Under the pieces are notes generated by a model, which worked only from the letters and a program-made list of their open reading frames with translations, was not told the DNA's origin and did not search any database. This document shows, in pieces, positions 1-6,859 of a stretch of DNA of 8,023 bases. A program made the translations under genes and the position numbers. How positions within the stretch are numbered: the stretch's first letter is position 1; every line of letters starts with the position of its first letter. The stretch is from assembly GCA_030633365.1 (NCBI GenBank), contig DAOVSY010000126.1, positions 1-8,023 of the forward strand, written 5' to 3'. The stretch is from Spirochaetaceae bacterium. Lineage in GTDB: Bacteria > Spirochaetota > Spirochaetia > B11-G9.

Positions 1-502
1 CAAATGCACGGCCCATTAAGCCAATGCTTAGTCCAAGGTTTCCTGTACTACCGACAACAAGAGATCTTGAAACAAAAAGAGAACGAATATCTTTGATAGA
101 TTTATTTACAATATTGGAAACTGAAAGGCCATGCTGGGAGAGAATTTTTTCTACAATTACAAAAACTGCATAAAATCCCCCCCTGGCTTTTATGGAACCG
201 GATACAGCCAGAGTATGATCTCCCTTAATATATAAATTACTTAAGAAACTGGTTTCCCTGGTGCTGTAATGTTCTGCCATATTAGATACTTTTAATAATT
301 CTGAATCAATTATTCCTTTTGAAGCTTCCAGCTCTGGGAATAGTTTAATAAGCAAAGGTGCAAATCGTTGCAATCGATCTTCAGCATCACGGATATCTTT
401 TAGAGCAAGAACTTGTTTTGAAAGTGCTTTTTCTGAGCTAAGTTTGCCAGGGTTTATCCATAAATAAGGTTTCTTATTCTTTAACATTTCTAATGTATTC
501 AT
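1..502 (-). CDS. dsdA: D-serine ammonia-lyase (D-serine dehydratase), N-terminal part, cut by window edge
   Basis: A PLP-dependent fold-type II enzyme that converts D-serine to pyruvate and ammonia in the cytoplasm. I translated the minus strand from the ATG at 502 and found an open frame of 167 codons with no stop up to the window edge. The family hallmarks are present: an N-terminal WINPG stretch, then a RFAPLL...FPE segment, then SGSIKARGG, whose Lys105 should form the PLP Schiff base. GSTGNLGLSIG at residues 151-161 is the phosphate-binding glycine-rich loop. These match E. coli DsdA (about 440 residues) closely as I remember it, so a little under 40 percent of the gene is present. No strong Shine-Dalgarno precedes the chosen ATG; a second ATG lies five codons in, so the exact start is uncertain. 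The gene lies on the same strand as the methylthioribose operon but beyond its terminator, so it is probably a separate transcription unit. I see no frameshift in the visible part. Confidence 0.9.
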   Translation of the reverse strand, partial: MNTLEMLKNKKPYLWINPGKLSSEKALSKQVLALKDIRDAEDRLQRFAPLLIKLFPELEASKGIIDSELLKVSNMAEHYSTRETSFLSNLYIKGDHTLAVSGSIKARGGFYAVFVIVEKILSQHGLSVSNIVNKSIKDIRSLFVSRSLVVGSTGNLGLSIGLMGRAF

Positions 503-561
503 ATTAAAGTTATCTAATTAATTTAAGACAGAATCAATATAAATTATAATTTAAATAAAAA

Positions 562-590
562 CACGCCCTCTTTTAAATAAAGAGGGCGTG
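562..590 (-). terminator. Intrinsic terminator of the transporter/mtn operon
   Basis: A perfect 10-bp inverted repeat (CACGCCCTCT at 562-571, AGAGGGCGTG at 581-590), extendable by two A-T pairs to a 5-base loop, lies about 30 bases after the permease stop codon. On the minus strand it is followed directly by TTTTTATTT, so it fits a Rho-independent terminator reading in the operon direction. The plus-strand side is followed by AAAAGGAG, so it is not bidirectional. The AT-rich stretch from 503 to 561 after it is the only room for a dsdA promoter; TATAAT occurs on the minus strand at 548-543, but no convincing -35 box lies upstream of it. Confidence 0.92.
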
Positions 591-621
591 AAAAGGAGAT
601 GAGAAAAATTAACAAAAGCAC

Positions 622-1611
622 CTAACCATGCTTTTTAGAAATACCAAATGTAAAAGCAAGAGCTGCTACAAGAACACTTCCCTTAATAAAATCCTGCCAG
701 AAATACTGCATACTAAGCATAGTAAGACCATTCATGAGCATACCAATAAATATGGCTCCGATTATTGTACCAAAAGGATTAGGCTTTCTTGCACCAAGCA
801 CTGCAAAACCTATTAAAGCAGCTCCAATAGCATCCATTAACAATGTACCCTGGGAACCTACATCACCACGACCAACTCTGGCTGCAAGAAGAATACCTGC
901 AAGGGATGCAATAAAACTGGAAGAGGCATAAGCAATAACCTTGTACTTATTAACATTAACACCAACAAGTCTTGCTGCTTCAGGATTACCGCCGATTGCA
1001 TAAAATATACGACCGAATTTTGTCTTCGAAAGTATAATATATACAATAATTGCTACACCAAGCATTATAAGAACAGGTACGGGAATAACCTTTAATATTC
1101 TTCCCTGTCCGAGATATTTAAAACCTTCCGAAAAATGCCCCATTGCTTCCTGACCATTTTTAATTATAGCTCCTCTACCAATAGAAAGGCCTCCGGAAGG
1201 GATATACTGAAGTCCCTGCACCAGGAACATCATTCCCAGAGTTGCCAATAAATCCGGTATTTTAACTTTTACAATTAAGAACCCAATAAAAAGCCCTACT
1301 GCAACACCAATTCCAAGAACTATTAAAATCGTAACAAAACCGCCAAGTTCCAATACAACCATAAGGTATGCAGAAACCATTACGGAAAGAGCTGCGGTAG
1401 AACCAATAGAGAGATCCATTCCATCAGTAATTAATACAAATGTTTCTCCCAGTGCCATAGTTCCAAAAATACAAACACTCAGCAGTATATTAAAAAGATT
1501 TCCTGCTGAAATAAATGCAGGCTCAAGTATTGAAAAGATTGTAAAAAGAACTCCCATTACTATAAGGAATCCCCACTTTATAGAAAAATCTGTTATATTA
1601 AACGTTTTCAT
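622..1611 (-). CDS. ABC transporter permease, RbsC-type sugar family; putative methylthioribose importer membrane subunit
   Basis: Inner-membrane channel subunit of a carbohydrate importer of the BPD_transp_2 (ribose/xylose/galactose) family, expected to work as a homodimer with the ATPase encoded just upstream. The 329-residue length is normal for the family. The sequence is strongly hydrophobic, with roughly nine to ten membrane segments. It carries the characteristic ITDGMDLSIGS stretch at residues 61-71 (compare GGIDLSVGS in relatives) and the cytoplasmic loop GRIFYAIGGNPEAARLVG (200-217), which docks onto the ATPase. The C-terminal AIGAALIGFAVLGARKPNPFGT (split here as AIGAALIGFAV at 261-271, then LGARKPNPFGT) is also typical. 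The start codon follows the ATPase stop by one base; an AGGAG at 1625-1621, inside the end of the ATPase gene, serves as its ribosome site, so the two are probably translationally coupled. It is the last gene of the operon. The substrate is inferred from mtnK and mtnA and cannot be read from this protein. Confidence 0.93.
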   Translation of the reverse strand: MKTFNITDFSIKWGFLIVMGVLFTIFSILEPAFISAGNLFNILLSVCIFGTMALGETFVLITDGMDLSIGSTAALSVMVSAYLMVVLELGGFVTILIVLGIGVAVGLFIGFLIVKVKIPDLLATLGMMFLVQGLQYIPSGGLSIGRGAIIKNGQEAMGHFSEGFKYLGQGRILKVIPVPVLIMLGVAIIVYIILSKTKFGRIFYAIGGNPEAARLVGVNVNKYKVIAYASSSFIASLAGILLAARVGRGDVGSQGTLLMDAIGAALIGFAVLGARKPNPFGTIIGAIFIGMLMNGLTMLSMQYFWQDFIKGSVLVAALAFTFGISKKHG

Positions 1612-1612
1612 T

Positions 1613-3145
1613 TTATCTATCTCCTATCAAAATTTCTTCAAGTGTCTGGGATGTCAGATGGATAAGTTTATCCTTATCAATTTCACCTGCCTTCTGTTCA
1701 CCAACCATTACACCATGATTAAAAACAATAACTCTATCAGAAATATCTATAACTTCATCAAGATCTGTTGCTATGACCAACGCTGAACCTTTTCCAATAT
1801 TGTTTCGTAAATACTGACCTATTTCACTTCTGGACTTTACATCTACTCCCTGAAATGGTTCATCAAGAATTACAAGATTAGATTCGGTCATAAGCCACCT
1901 GGCAACAATAACCTTCTGTTGATTACCACCGGAAAGACTGAGTATAGGAGAGTCCTCACTCTCACATTTAACCGTCATTGCTTTAACCATTCGTTTTGCT
2001 TCCTTTCGCTCTTTTCTGGTATTAAGAACAAAAGTTTTATTTGTAAACATATCAAGAAACGGCATATTTATATTTTGTCTTATTGAGAAATCCGGAAAGA
2101 CAGCATTGTTGTTTCTGTCTTCAGGAACCATAAATATTCCCTTTTTTATAGCAGTTCCAATATCTTCGGGTTCATACATTTCACCATTTATATACATTTC
2201 CCCACTAATCGGTTTTACATCACCAAACAGAACAGCTGCAAGTTCAGATTTTCCTGCGCCAATAAGCCCTGTAAGGCCAAGGACTTCACCCTCATAAATT
2301 TTCAAATTAAGGCCAGGTTTACCCTCCTGAACCACAAGATCTTTAAGTTCCAGTTTTACAACATTTTTATTTACTTTTACATCTTCTTTTTTAATAGGTT
2401 CCTGTTCAATATCACCAACCATAGCATGTACAATATTTTTTACACTAAAGGGTACAACTAGTTCTCCTGCAACCTTGCCATCCCGAAGAACTCCAACTCT
2501 ATCTGCTAATCGGGTTATTTCATGAAGCCTATGGGATACATAAACTATTGAGACACCACTGTCTCTTAACTTTAGCAGAGTACTAAAAAGGCGTTCCGCT
2601 TCTTTTTCAGAAATTGAAGATGTTGGTTCATCCAGAATTAATAACTTTGGATTGGAAGCCAGTGCTCTTGCAATACTAATCATCTGACGATCACTCTGAG
2701 GTATGGAAAAAACAGGAGCATCCATGTCAAGATAATCCAGATCCATTAAAGACGCTATTTCCAAAGCTCTTTTTCTAATAGCCGGGTAATTATACAAAAT
2801 GGGCTGATCAGGAGAGAGCATCTCTTCCAGAGCAAGATTTTCTGCCACAGTCATTGTCTGAATAACACCCTGATTTATTATCTGGTGTACAGTTTGTATC
2901 CCATAATCATAAGCCTCTTTAGGAGAAGTAAGATCCACTTCCTTATTATCGATTATAATCTTACCTTCATATCCATTATGATATCCGCATATAATTTTTA
3001 TGAGGGTAGATTTGCCAGCACCATTTGCACCAACAAGTGCCAAAAGCTCCCCTGGATAAAAGTTAAAATCAACATCATCCAGAGCTCTGGTTGCCCCGAA
3101 GGACATTCCTATGTTCTTTACCTGTACAATAGGTTCTTTATTCAT
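1613..3145 (-). CDS. ABC transporter ATP-binding protein with two nucleotide-binding domains, RbsA/MglA-type; putative methylthioribose importer
   Basis: Cytoplasmic ATPase that powers the sugar importer. At 510 residues it has the usual tandem architecture of RbsA/MglA proteins. Domain 1: Walker A GANGAGKST (39-47), Walker B LLILDE (168-173), H-loop VSHRL (203-207). Domain 2: Walker A-like GLIGAGKSEL (293-302), PEDR (341-344), signature LSGGNQQ (404-410), Walker B LVILDE (424-429) followed by PFQGVDV. The domain 1 signature is degenerate: SIPQSDRQM (147-155) stands where relatives have LSxGxQQM. Domain 2 has ATDLDEV in place of an H-loop histidine, which is usual in this family. It is encoded 17 bases after mtnK, with TAGGAG about seven bases before the ATG, and abuts the permease gene. 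Family assignment is secure; substrate is inferred from the neighbouring mtnK and mtnA. Confidence 0.94.
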   Translation of the reverse strand: MNKEPIVQVKNIGMSFGATRALDDVDFNFYPGELLALVGANGAGKSTLIKIICGYHNGYEGKIIIDNKEVDLTSPKEAYDYGIQTVHQIINQGVIQTMTVAENLALEEMLSPDQPILYNYPAIRKRALEIASLMDLDYLDMDAPVFSIPQSDRQMISIARALASNPKLLILDEPTSSISEKEAERLFSTLLKLRDSGVSIVYVSHRLHEITRLADRVGVLRDGKVAGELVVPFSVKNIVHAMVGDIEQEPIKKEDVKVNKNVVKLELKDLVVQEGKPGLNLKIYEGEVLGLTGLIGAGKSELAAVLFGDVKPISGEMYINGEMYEPEDIGTAIKKGIFMVPEDRNNNAVFPDFSIRQNINMPFLDMFTNKTFVLNTRKERKEAKRMVKAMTVKCESEDSPILSLSGGNQQKVIVARWLMTESNLVILDEPFQGVDVKSRSEIGQYLRNNIGKGSALVIATDLDEVIDISDRVIVFNHGVMVGEQKAGEIDKDKLIHLTSQTLEEILIGDR

Positions 3146-3162
3146 ATCGATACTCCTACTCC

Positions 3163-4449
3163 CTATACTAAAGGAGAAATCTCCTTAGCGATAGCAATAA
3201 CTTCCTGAATAGAACTTAAAGAATCAGCTTTCAGGATCAATTGTTTTCCTGTTCTTAAAGCTAATCTATCCAGTCCAGCTCTGGCGACCGTATCCTCAAT
3301 ATCAGCAATATCAGAAACCTTTGCAAGACCAAGGGTTCTTCTAATCATAACAGTTCCTGCAAAGCCTATGGCATCTCTAAAAATTCTAAGAACTTCAGCT
3401 TCTCTAAGCATCTTAAACGCTTCTGAACCACCTTCATAATCCCACATAGGATATTTATCTTCAGCTTCTTTCTCCTGCCAGAGTTTATCATATTTAGAAA
3501 TAAAACCTTCCCATATTTCCTTAGTTGCCTCAAGAACCCATTTCCTGTATTCCAGCGGGTTATTTCCAAGTTGAACCTGTCTGTAAGACTGTGCAATATA
3601 AGCAAGGAACATATTTCCTGTTAGAAGACCAATGTCAAAACCTGCAGGACCGTAAAAAGCGAATTCGGGATCAATTATATAGGTTTCTTCCTCATTTGCC
3701 ATTATTGAACCAGTATGAAGATCTCCATGAAGAAGTGCTTCTGCATTATTCATAAACTTATAACGAAGCATTGCTGCTTTTACTTTAAGCTCATTATCTT
3801 CCTGAACCTCTGCAAGGTCTTCTTCTGTTAAACCTGGAGTATAGGTATTTGTATCACTCTTATAAAGGGGATAGGAAAAAATAAAGTTTTCTGTAAGATT
3901 ACACAGATCTTTATTAATATATTTTGCTACCATCTCTTTTTTTGCAGCAGTATCATGATGGGGCCATTTTTCCGTTTGTCCGGCCATTCCCCAGTCTGAG
4001 GATTTAAAAATCATTTCTGCAAGAAAGGTTGAAACATGATCCGGCATTTTAGGAAACTTCTTACCAAGATTCATCTCACCACGAATAATTATATGCTTGT
4101 CAAGATTCTGCATAATAACCAGAGACATCTCGTTATCCGCATAATATATTTCAGGAACCAGATTTGGACAGAACTCATACTGCTGACGAAGAGCCATTAC
4201 TTCAAACTCCATCCTTTCTATATCCAGAGGCCAGGATTCACCAACAACCCTTAAAAAAGGAACTGCCTGTTTTAATATAATTGTCTCTTTAGGTTTAGAT
4301 TTATTTGTAACTATATAAACATAGTTAAGATTCCCGTCCCCTACTTCCTTAATACCTATATTGTCAAAGGAAGAAAATATCTTCGTCATAGGCTCCAGAT
4401 TTTTTACATAATCAAGAACCAGTTCTTCTGTTAACTGTACATATGCCAT
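3163..4449 (-). CDS. mtnK: S-methyl-5-thioribose kinase
   Basis: Phosphorylates 5-methylthioribose with ATP to S-methyl-5-thioribose 1-phosphate, the entry step of methionine salvage from free methylthioribose; homologues also accept 5-deoxyribose. The fold is that of small-molecule kinases related to choline and aminoglycoside kinases. Visible motifs: glycine-rich nucleotide loop VGDGNLNYV (36-44), a candidate ATP-binding lysine Lys60 in LKQAVP, catalytic loop HGDLHTGSI with Asp243, metal-binding DPEF (Asp260), and an Arg pair Arg370-Arg371 in MIRRTLGLAKV, matching the paired arginines reported to bind substrate in the Bacillus enzyme. At 428 residues it is somewhat longer than the roughly 400 usual for the family. 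The start is firm: TAGGAG, which includes the mtnA stop codon, lies six to seven bases before the ATG, so translation is probably coupled to mtnA. It stands between mtnA and the importer ATPase gene. Confidence 0.95.
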   Translation of the reverse strand: MAYVQLTEELVLDYVKNLEPMTKIFSSFDNIGIKEVGDGNLNYVYIVTNKSKPKETIILKQAVPFLRVVGESWPLDIERMEFEVMALRQQYEFCPNLVPEIYYADNEMSLVIMQNLDKHIIIRGEMNLGKKFPKMPDHVSTFLAEMIFKSSDWGMAGQTEKWPHHDTAAKKEMVAKYINKDLCNLTENFIFSYPLYKSDTNTYTPGLTEEDLAEVQEDNELKVKAAMLRYKFMNNAEALLHGDLHTGSIMANEEETYIIDPEFAFYGPAGFDIGLLTGNMFLAYIAQSYRQVQLGNNPLEYRKWVLEATKEIWEGFISKYDKLWQEKEAEDKYPMWDYEGGSEAFKMLREAEVLRIFRDAIGFAGTVMIRRTLGLAKVSDIADIEDTVARAGLDRLALRTGKQLILKADSLSSIQEVIAIAKEISPLV

Positions 4450-4457
4450 ATCGACTC

Positions 4458-5534
4458 CTAACCAAAAGCCTTTTTAAGATTTTCCTTAAACGGAGCTTTA
4501 ACTAATCCTTTATCTGTAATAAATCCTGTAATAAGTTCATTAGGTGTTACATCGAAAGCAGGATTTCGAACCTTCATACCTTTCGGACCTGTTCTTCTTT
4601 CACCGAAAAAAAGCACTTCTTCCGGATCCCGTTCTTCTATAACAATTCCTTCACCTGTTTCTGTCTCAAAATCTATTGTAGAAGAGGGGCAGGCAATATA
4701 AACAGGAATATCAAAATGTTTTGCAAGTATTGCTACTCCCATGGTTCCTATTTTATTTGCAGTATCCCCATTTGCTGCAACTCTGTCAGTTCCAACAATT
4801 ACAAGATCAACTTCACCTTTGCTCATCATAAAAGCAGCCATATTATCAGTTATAAGAGTAACATCCACACCAGACTGCTGAAGTTCCCAGCTGGTTAATC
4901 TTGCTCCCTGAAGCAGTGGTCTGGTTTCGTCCGAAAATACTTTAAAATTAACACCATCTTCATGTGCCAGATACATTGGAGCAGTAGCGGTTCCAAGTTC
5001 TGAAGTTGCCAGACTTCCAGCATTGCAATGGGTAAGAACACCCATACCATCCTTAATTAATTCTTTTCCATTAAGTCCTATATTCCTACAGATTTTTTTG
5101 TCTTCTTCATGAATGGCTATGGCTTCCATTTCAAGGGTTGTATAAATATCTTTGGAACTGGAAGACGGTTTTTCGCTTGCAATTAAATTTGCCTTTGCAA
5201 CCATTCTTTTAAGTGCCCAGCTTAGATTAACTGCAGTTGGTCTGGAAGAATCCAGATAATCTGCACTTTTTTTAAGCTCAGTTAAAAACTCTTGCACAGG
5301 AAGATCCGTTTTATCCTTAACACCATAAAGTACTCCATAAGCTCCTGCAATTCCTATTGCCGGTGCACCCCGTACCTTAAGCTTTTTTATTGAATCCCAA
5401 ACCTGTTCTATACTTTCCTGTTTTTCACTGACAACCTCTACAGGAAGCAGTGTCTGATCCAAAAGGGTTAAAACGCCATCCTCCCATGTAAGTGTTTTTG
5501 CCAGGGATTTATATGATGATCTCTTTTCGGCCAT
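4458..5534 (-). CDS. mtnA: S-methyl-5-thioribose-1-phosphate isomerase
   Basis: Isomerises the aldose S-methyl-5-thioribose 1-phosphate, made by MtnK, to the ketose methylthioribulose 1-phosphate. It belongs to the eIF2B alpha/beta/delta-like family, which also contains ribose-1,5-bisphosphate isomerases. Motifs: RGAPAIGIAGAYG (from residue 55), THCNAGSLAT with candidate catalytic Cys170, and GTDRVAANGDTANKIGT with candidate catalytic Asp250. The 80-residue spacing of Cys and Asp equals that of the Bacillus MtnA pair (Cys160, Asp240). The 358-residue length is normal. The kinase partner next door supports MtnA over the other sugar-phosphate isomerases of this family. A GGAG six to seven bases before the ATG supports the start. 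It is separated from the upstream binding-protein gene by 81 bases holding a strong hairpin, and it ends eight bases before mtnK. Confidence 0.95.
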   Translation of the reverse strand: MAEKRSSYKSLAKTLTWEDGVLTLLDQTLLPVEVVSEKQESIEQVWDSIKKLKVRGAPAIGIAGAYGVLYGVKDKTDLPVQEFLTELKKSADYLDSSRPTAVNLSWALKRMVAKANLIASEKPSSSSKDIYTTLEMEAIAIHEEDKKICRNIGLNGKELIKDGMGVLTHCNAGSLATSELGTATAPMYLAHEDGVNFKVFSDETRPLLQGARLTSWELQQSGVDVTLITDNMAAFMMSKGEVDLVIVGTDRVAANGDTANKIGTMGVAILAKHFDIPVYIACPSSTIDFETETGEGIVIEERDPEEVLFFGERRTGPKGMKVRNPAFDVTPNELITGFITDKGLVKAPFKENLKKAFG

Positions 5535-5566
5535 TATTATCTCCGTGAATTATAAAATTAGATTGA

Positions 5567-5596
5567 GTCAGAGATGCCCGCACGAGCATCTCTGAC
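5567..5596 (-). other. Intercistronic hairpin between the binding-protein gene and mtnA (mRNA processing/stabiliser or leaky terminator)
   Basis: A perfect 11-bp inverted repeat, GTCAGAGATGC (5567-5577) and GCATCTCTGAC (5586-5596), with an 8-base loop, lies 19 bases after the stop of the binding-protein gene. On the transcribed strand the hairpin is followed by TCAATCTAATTTTATAA, which is not a continuous U-tract. I therefore read it as a partial terminator or a 3'-end protecting structure, which would let the binding protein be made in excess over the enzymes and membrane subunits, as known for other binding-protein-dependent transport operons. The structure is seen directly; the role is inferred. 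Confidence 0.7.
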
Positions 5597-5615
5597 AGTT
5601 AAGTTTGAAATTTTT

Positions 5616-6674
5616 CTAGATTTCAGGAATCCATGATGCTGTTGCAGCATCAGATTTATTGAAAGCAGGATATTTTTCTTTAAGATTAGTCATGTTTGTA
5701 ATTCCACCATCAATAAGCATGTCATTTGTAAAAAGCATTGGTGTAATTAAAATGTCATGTGGTAATTCAAGTCCAGCTATAAGCATTGCAGCTCCTCTTA
5801 CAGAAGCAGCACCAATTGCAGAAGGATTACAAGCTGCTGTAGCTCTCCAGGGGTTACCAGGAGTAGTCATAAGCTCAATATCCTGAGTTGAAATATCTGC
5901 AGAATAAACAAGGATATCTGTTCTATCCATCTCTTCAAGAGCCATTACAACACCCTTGGCAAACTCATCAAAAGGTGAAAAGTAAGCAGTAATTTCAGGA
6001 TTTGCTCTTAAAGAAGCAGAAACCTGATCAGCATTTTTTACAGAGAAAGGAGATTCAAGTGTACCAGTTCTTACTATCTCAACTACACCAGGGTTCTCAT
6101 TTTTAATTTTTGTAAAAGATTCGTCTCTTTTGTCTAATGGAAGAATACCGGAAACATATACATAACCAACATTAACCTGAGCATTAAAATCTTCAACCAT
6201 CTGTTCAAGAGCCATTAAACCAAGAGCATGGTCATCCTGAGCAATCTGTGGAATTGCAGGATTGCCAAGATCTACATCAAATGCTATTACAGGTATACCT
6301 GCAGCAAGAGCATCTTCAGCTGGTTTTGTCATTGTTTCAGACAGACCATGATCAATAATAATTGCATCAACACCCATGCTTATAGCCTGATAAACAAAAT
6401 CTGCTTCTGCTTTATTGTCCATGTTTTTACCAAGTACAGTTAATTTAATACCCATTAGATCAGCCTGCTGCTGAGCACCAGCTCTCCAAAGCTGCATAAA
6501 CTCACCTTCTACCATCTGACGAACAAGAGCAATGTGAACTTCTTTAGAACCGTCAAAAGGAGCAGGAGCACCTGGAAGTGCCATTCCACCTTCTTCTTTA
6601 TCTCCACCAGCAAAAGCCATACTGGCAACAACTAACATTAGTAATACTACTAATACTTTCTTCATGATTTTCAT
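5616..6674 (-). CDS. Periplasmic sugar-binding protein (type I, RbsB-like) of an ABC importer; putative methylthioribose receptor
   Basis: Receptor that captures the sugar in the periplasm and delivers it to the permease and ATPase encoded in the same operon. Starting at 6674 it has 352 residues. Residues 1-22 form a Sec signal peptide: charged MKIMKK, a hydrophobic core, and cleavage after AFA at about residue 22. No lipobox cysteine follows, so the mature protein is probably soluble in a diderm periplasm. The rest has the two-lobed Peripla_BP_4 pattern, with an early HIALVRQMVEGEF strand, AISMGVDAIIID, AAGIPVIAFDVD and YFSPFDEFAKGV stretches. An upstream in-frame ATG at 6704 is rejected because the AGGAGG at 6687-6682 sits inside that extension and serves the ATG at 6674. 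It is the first gene of the operon. The ligand is inferred from mtnK and mtnA; ribose or 5-deoxyribose remain possible. Confidence 0.9.
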   Translation of the reverse strand: MKIMKKVLVVLLMLVVASMAFAGGDKEEGGMALPGAPAPFDGSKEVHIALVRQMVEGEFMQLWRAGAQQQADLMGIKLTVLGKNMDNKAEADFVYQAISMGVDAIIIDHGLSETMTKPAEDALAAGIPVIAFDVDLGNPAIPQIAQDDHALGLMALEQMVEDFNAQVNVGYVYVSGILPLDKRDESFTKIKNENPGVVEIVRTGTLESPFSVKNADQVSASLRANPEITAYFSPFDEFAKGVVMALEEMDRTDILVYSADISTQDIELMTTPGNPWRATAACNPSAIGAASVRGAAMLIAGLELPHDILITPMLFTNDMLIDGGITNMTNLKEKYPAFNKSDAATASWIPEI

Positions 6675-6680
6675 AAAAAA

Positions 6681-6687
6681 TCCTCCT
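6681..6687 (-). promoter_or_regulatory. Ribosome binding site deciding the binding-protein start
   Basis: AGGAGGA on the minus strand, six T residues before the ATG at 6674. It is the strongest Shine-Dalgarno in the window. It rules out the longer reading from 6704 and is too far from the internal ATG at codon 4. It fits high expression of the receptor. Confidence 0.9.
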
Positions 6688-6733
6688 AATATTTTCTCAC
6701 CCATCAGATGGATGTGATATACAATATAAAATC

Positions 6734-6762
6734 AGTTTAAAACCAGTTTGCACATTTGTCAA
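6734..6762 (-). promoter_or_regulatory. Sigma-70-type promoter of the transporter/mtn operon
   Basis: On the minus strand a perfect -35 box TTGACA (6762-6757) is followed after 17 bases by TAAACT (6739-6734), which matches four of six -10 positions. Transcription would begin near 6727, leaving a leader of about 53 bases before the binding-protein ATG. AT-rich A-tracts lie just upstream. The leader is too short for a SAM riboswitch, so the control used for mtnKA in Bacillus is not seen here. Confidence 0.75.
6749..6761. promoter_or_regulatory. Candidate SorC operator 1, overlapping the operon -35 region
   Basis: TGCACATTTGTCA overlaps the -35 box and spacer of the operon promoter. It shares TGCACA-WW-TGT with the inverted copy at 6796-6808. 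A protein bound here would block RNA polymerase. Assignment to the adjacent SorC regulator rests on position and repetition only. Confidence 0.45.
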
Positions 6763-6763
6763 G

Positions 6764-6791
6764 TTTTATTTTCATTTTTTTTGCATTTTTT
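6764..6791. promoter_or_regulatory. Phased A-tracts (possible UP element / curved DNA) upstream of the operon promoter
   Basis: T-runs on the plus strand (A-runs on the minus strand) at 6764-6772 (one interruption), 6775-6782 and 6786-6791 have centres about 10 to 10.5 bases apart, one helical turn. They lie immediately upstream of the -35 TTGACA. This arrangement is known to bend DNA and can contact the RNA polymerase alpha subunit. The runs are seen directly; the effect is inferred. Confidence 0.5.
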
Positions 6792-6795
6792 ATAC

Positions 6796-6808
6796 ACACA
6801 TTTGTGCA
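6796..6808. promoter_or_regulatory. Candidate SorC operator 2
   Basis: On the minus strand this reads TGCACAAATGTGT and contains the perfect dyad CACA-TT-TGTG (6797-6806). It shares the nonamer CACATTTGT with operator 1, 46 bases away, between the two divergent promoters. Two spaced copies suggest cooperative or loop-forming binding by an oligomeric regulator. This is inference from the repeat. Confidence 0.45.
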
Positions 6809-6830
6809 TACTTTTTTCACACATATTCTC

Positions 6831-6859
6831 TTGTGTTATTAATACTTCCATGATAGTAT
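6831..6859 (+). promoter_or_regulatory. Promoter of the SorC regulator gene
   Basis: TTGTGT (6831-6836), 17 bases, then TAGTAT (6854-6859), preceded by TGA, which gives an extended -10. Transcription would start near 6866, leaving a leader of about 119 bases that contains the GC-rich element at 6890-6962. GTATGCA at 6856-6862 overlaps the -10 and repeats, in opposite orientation, the outer part of operator 2 (6811-6805), so self-repression is possible. The boxes are imperfect. Confidence 0.5.

Noticed and set aside
628..931. Plus-strand open frames opposite the permease gene
   Set aside because: They are shadows of a well-supported family gene on the other strand and have no ribosome sites or recognisable domains.
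6675..6704. Ten-residue longer start for the binding protein (ATG at 6704)
   Set aside because: The extension contains the AGGAGG ribosome site and would place extra residues in front of a complete signal peptide.
6675..6727. SAM riboswitch upstream of the mtn genes, expected from Bacillus
   Set aside because: The predicted leader is about 53 bases, and I see no multi-helix junction or S-box motifs in it.
6749..6808. CRISPR-like array from repeated CACATTTGT
   Set aside because: There are only two copies, of nine bases and in a promoter region, with no spacers or cas genes; operator sites explain them better.
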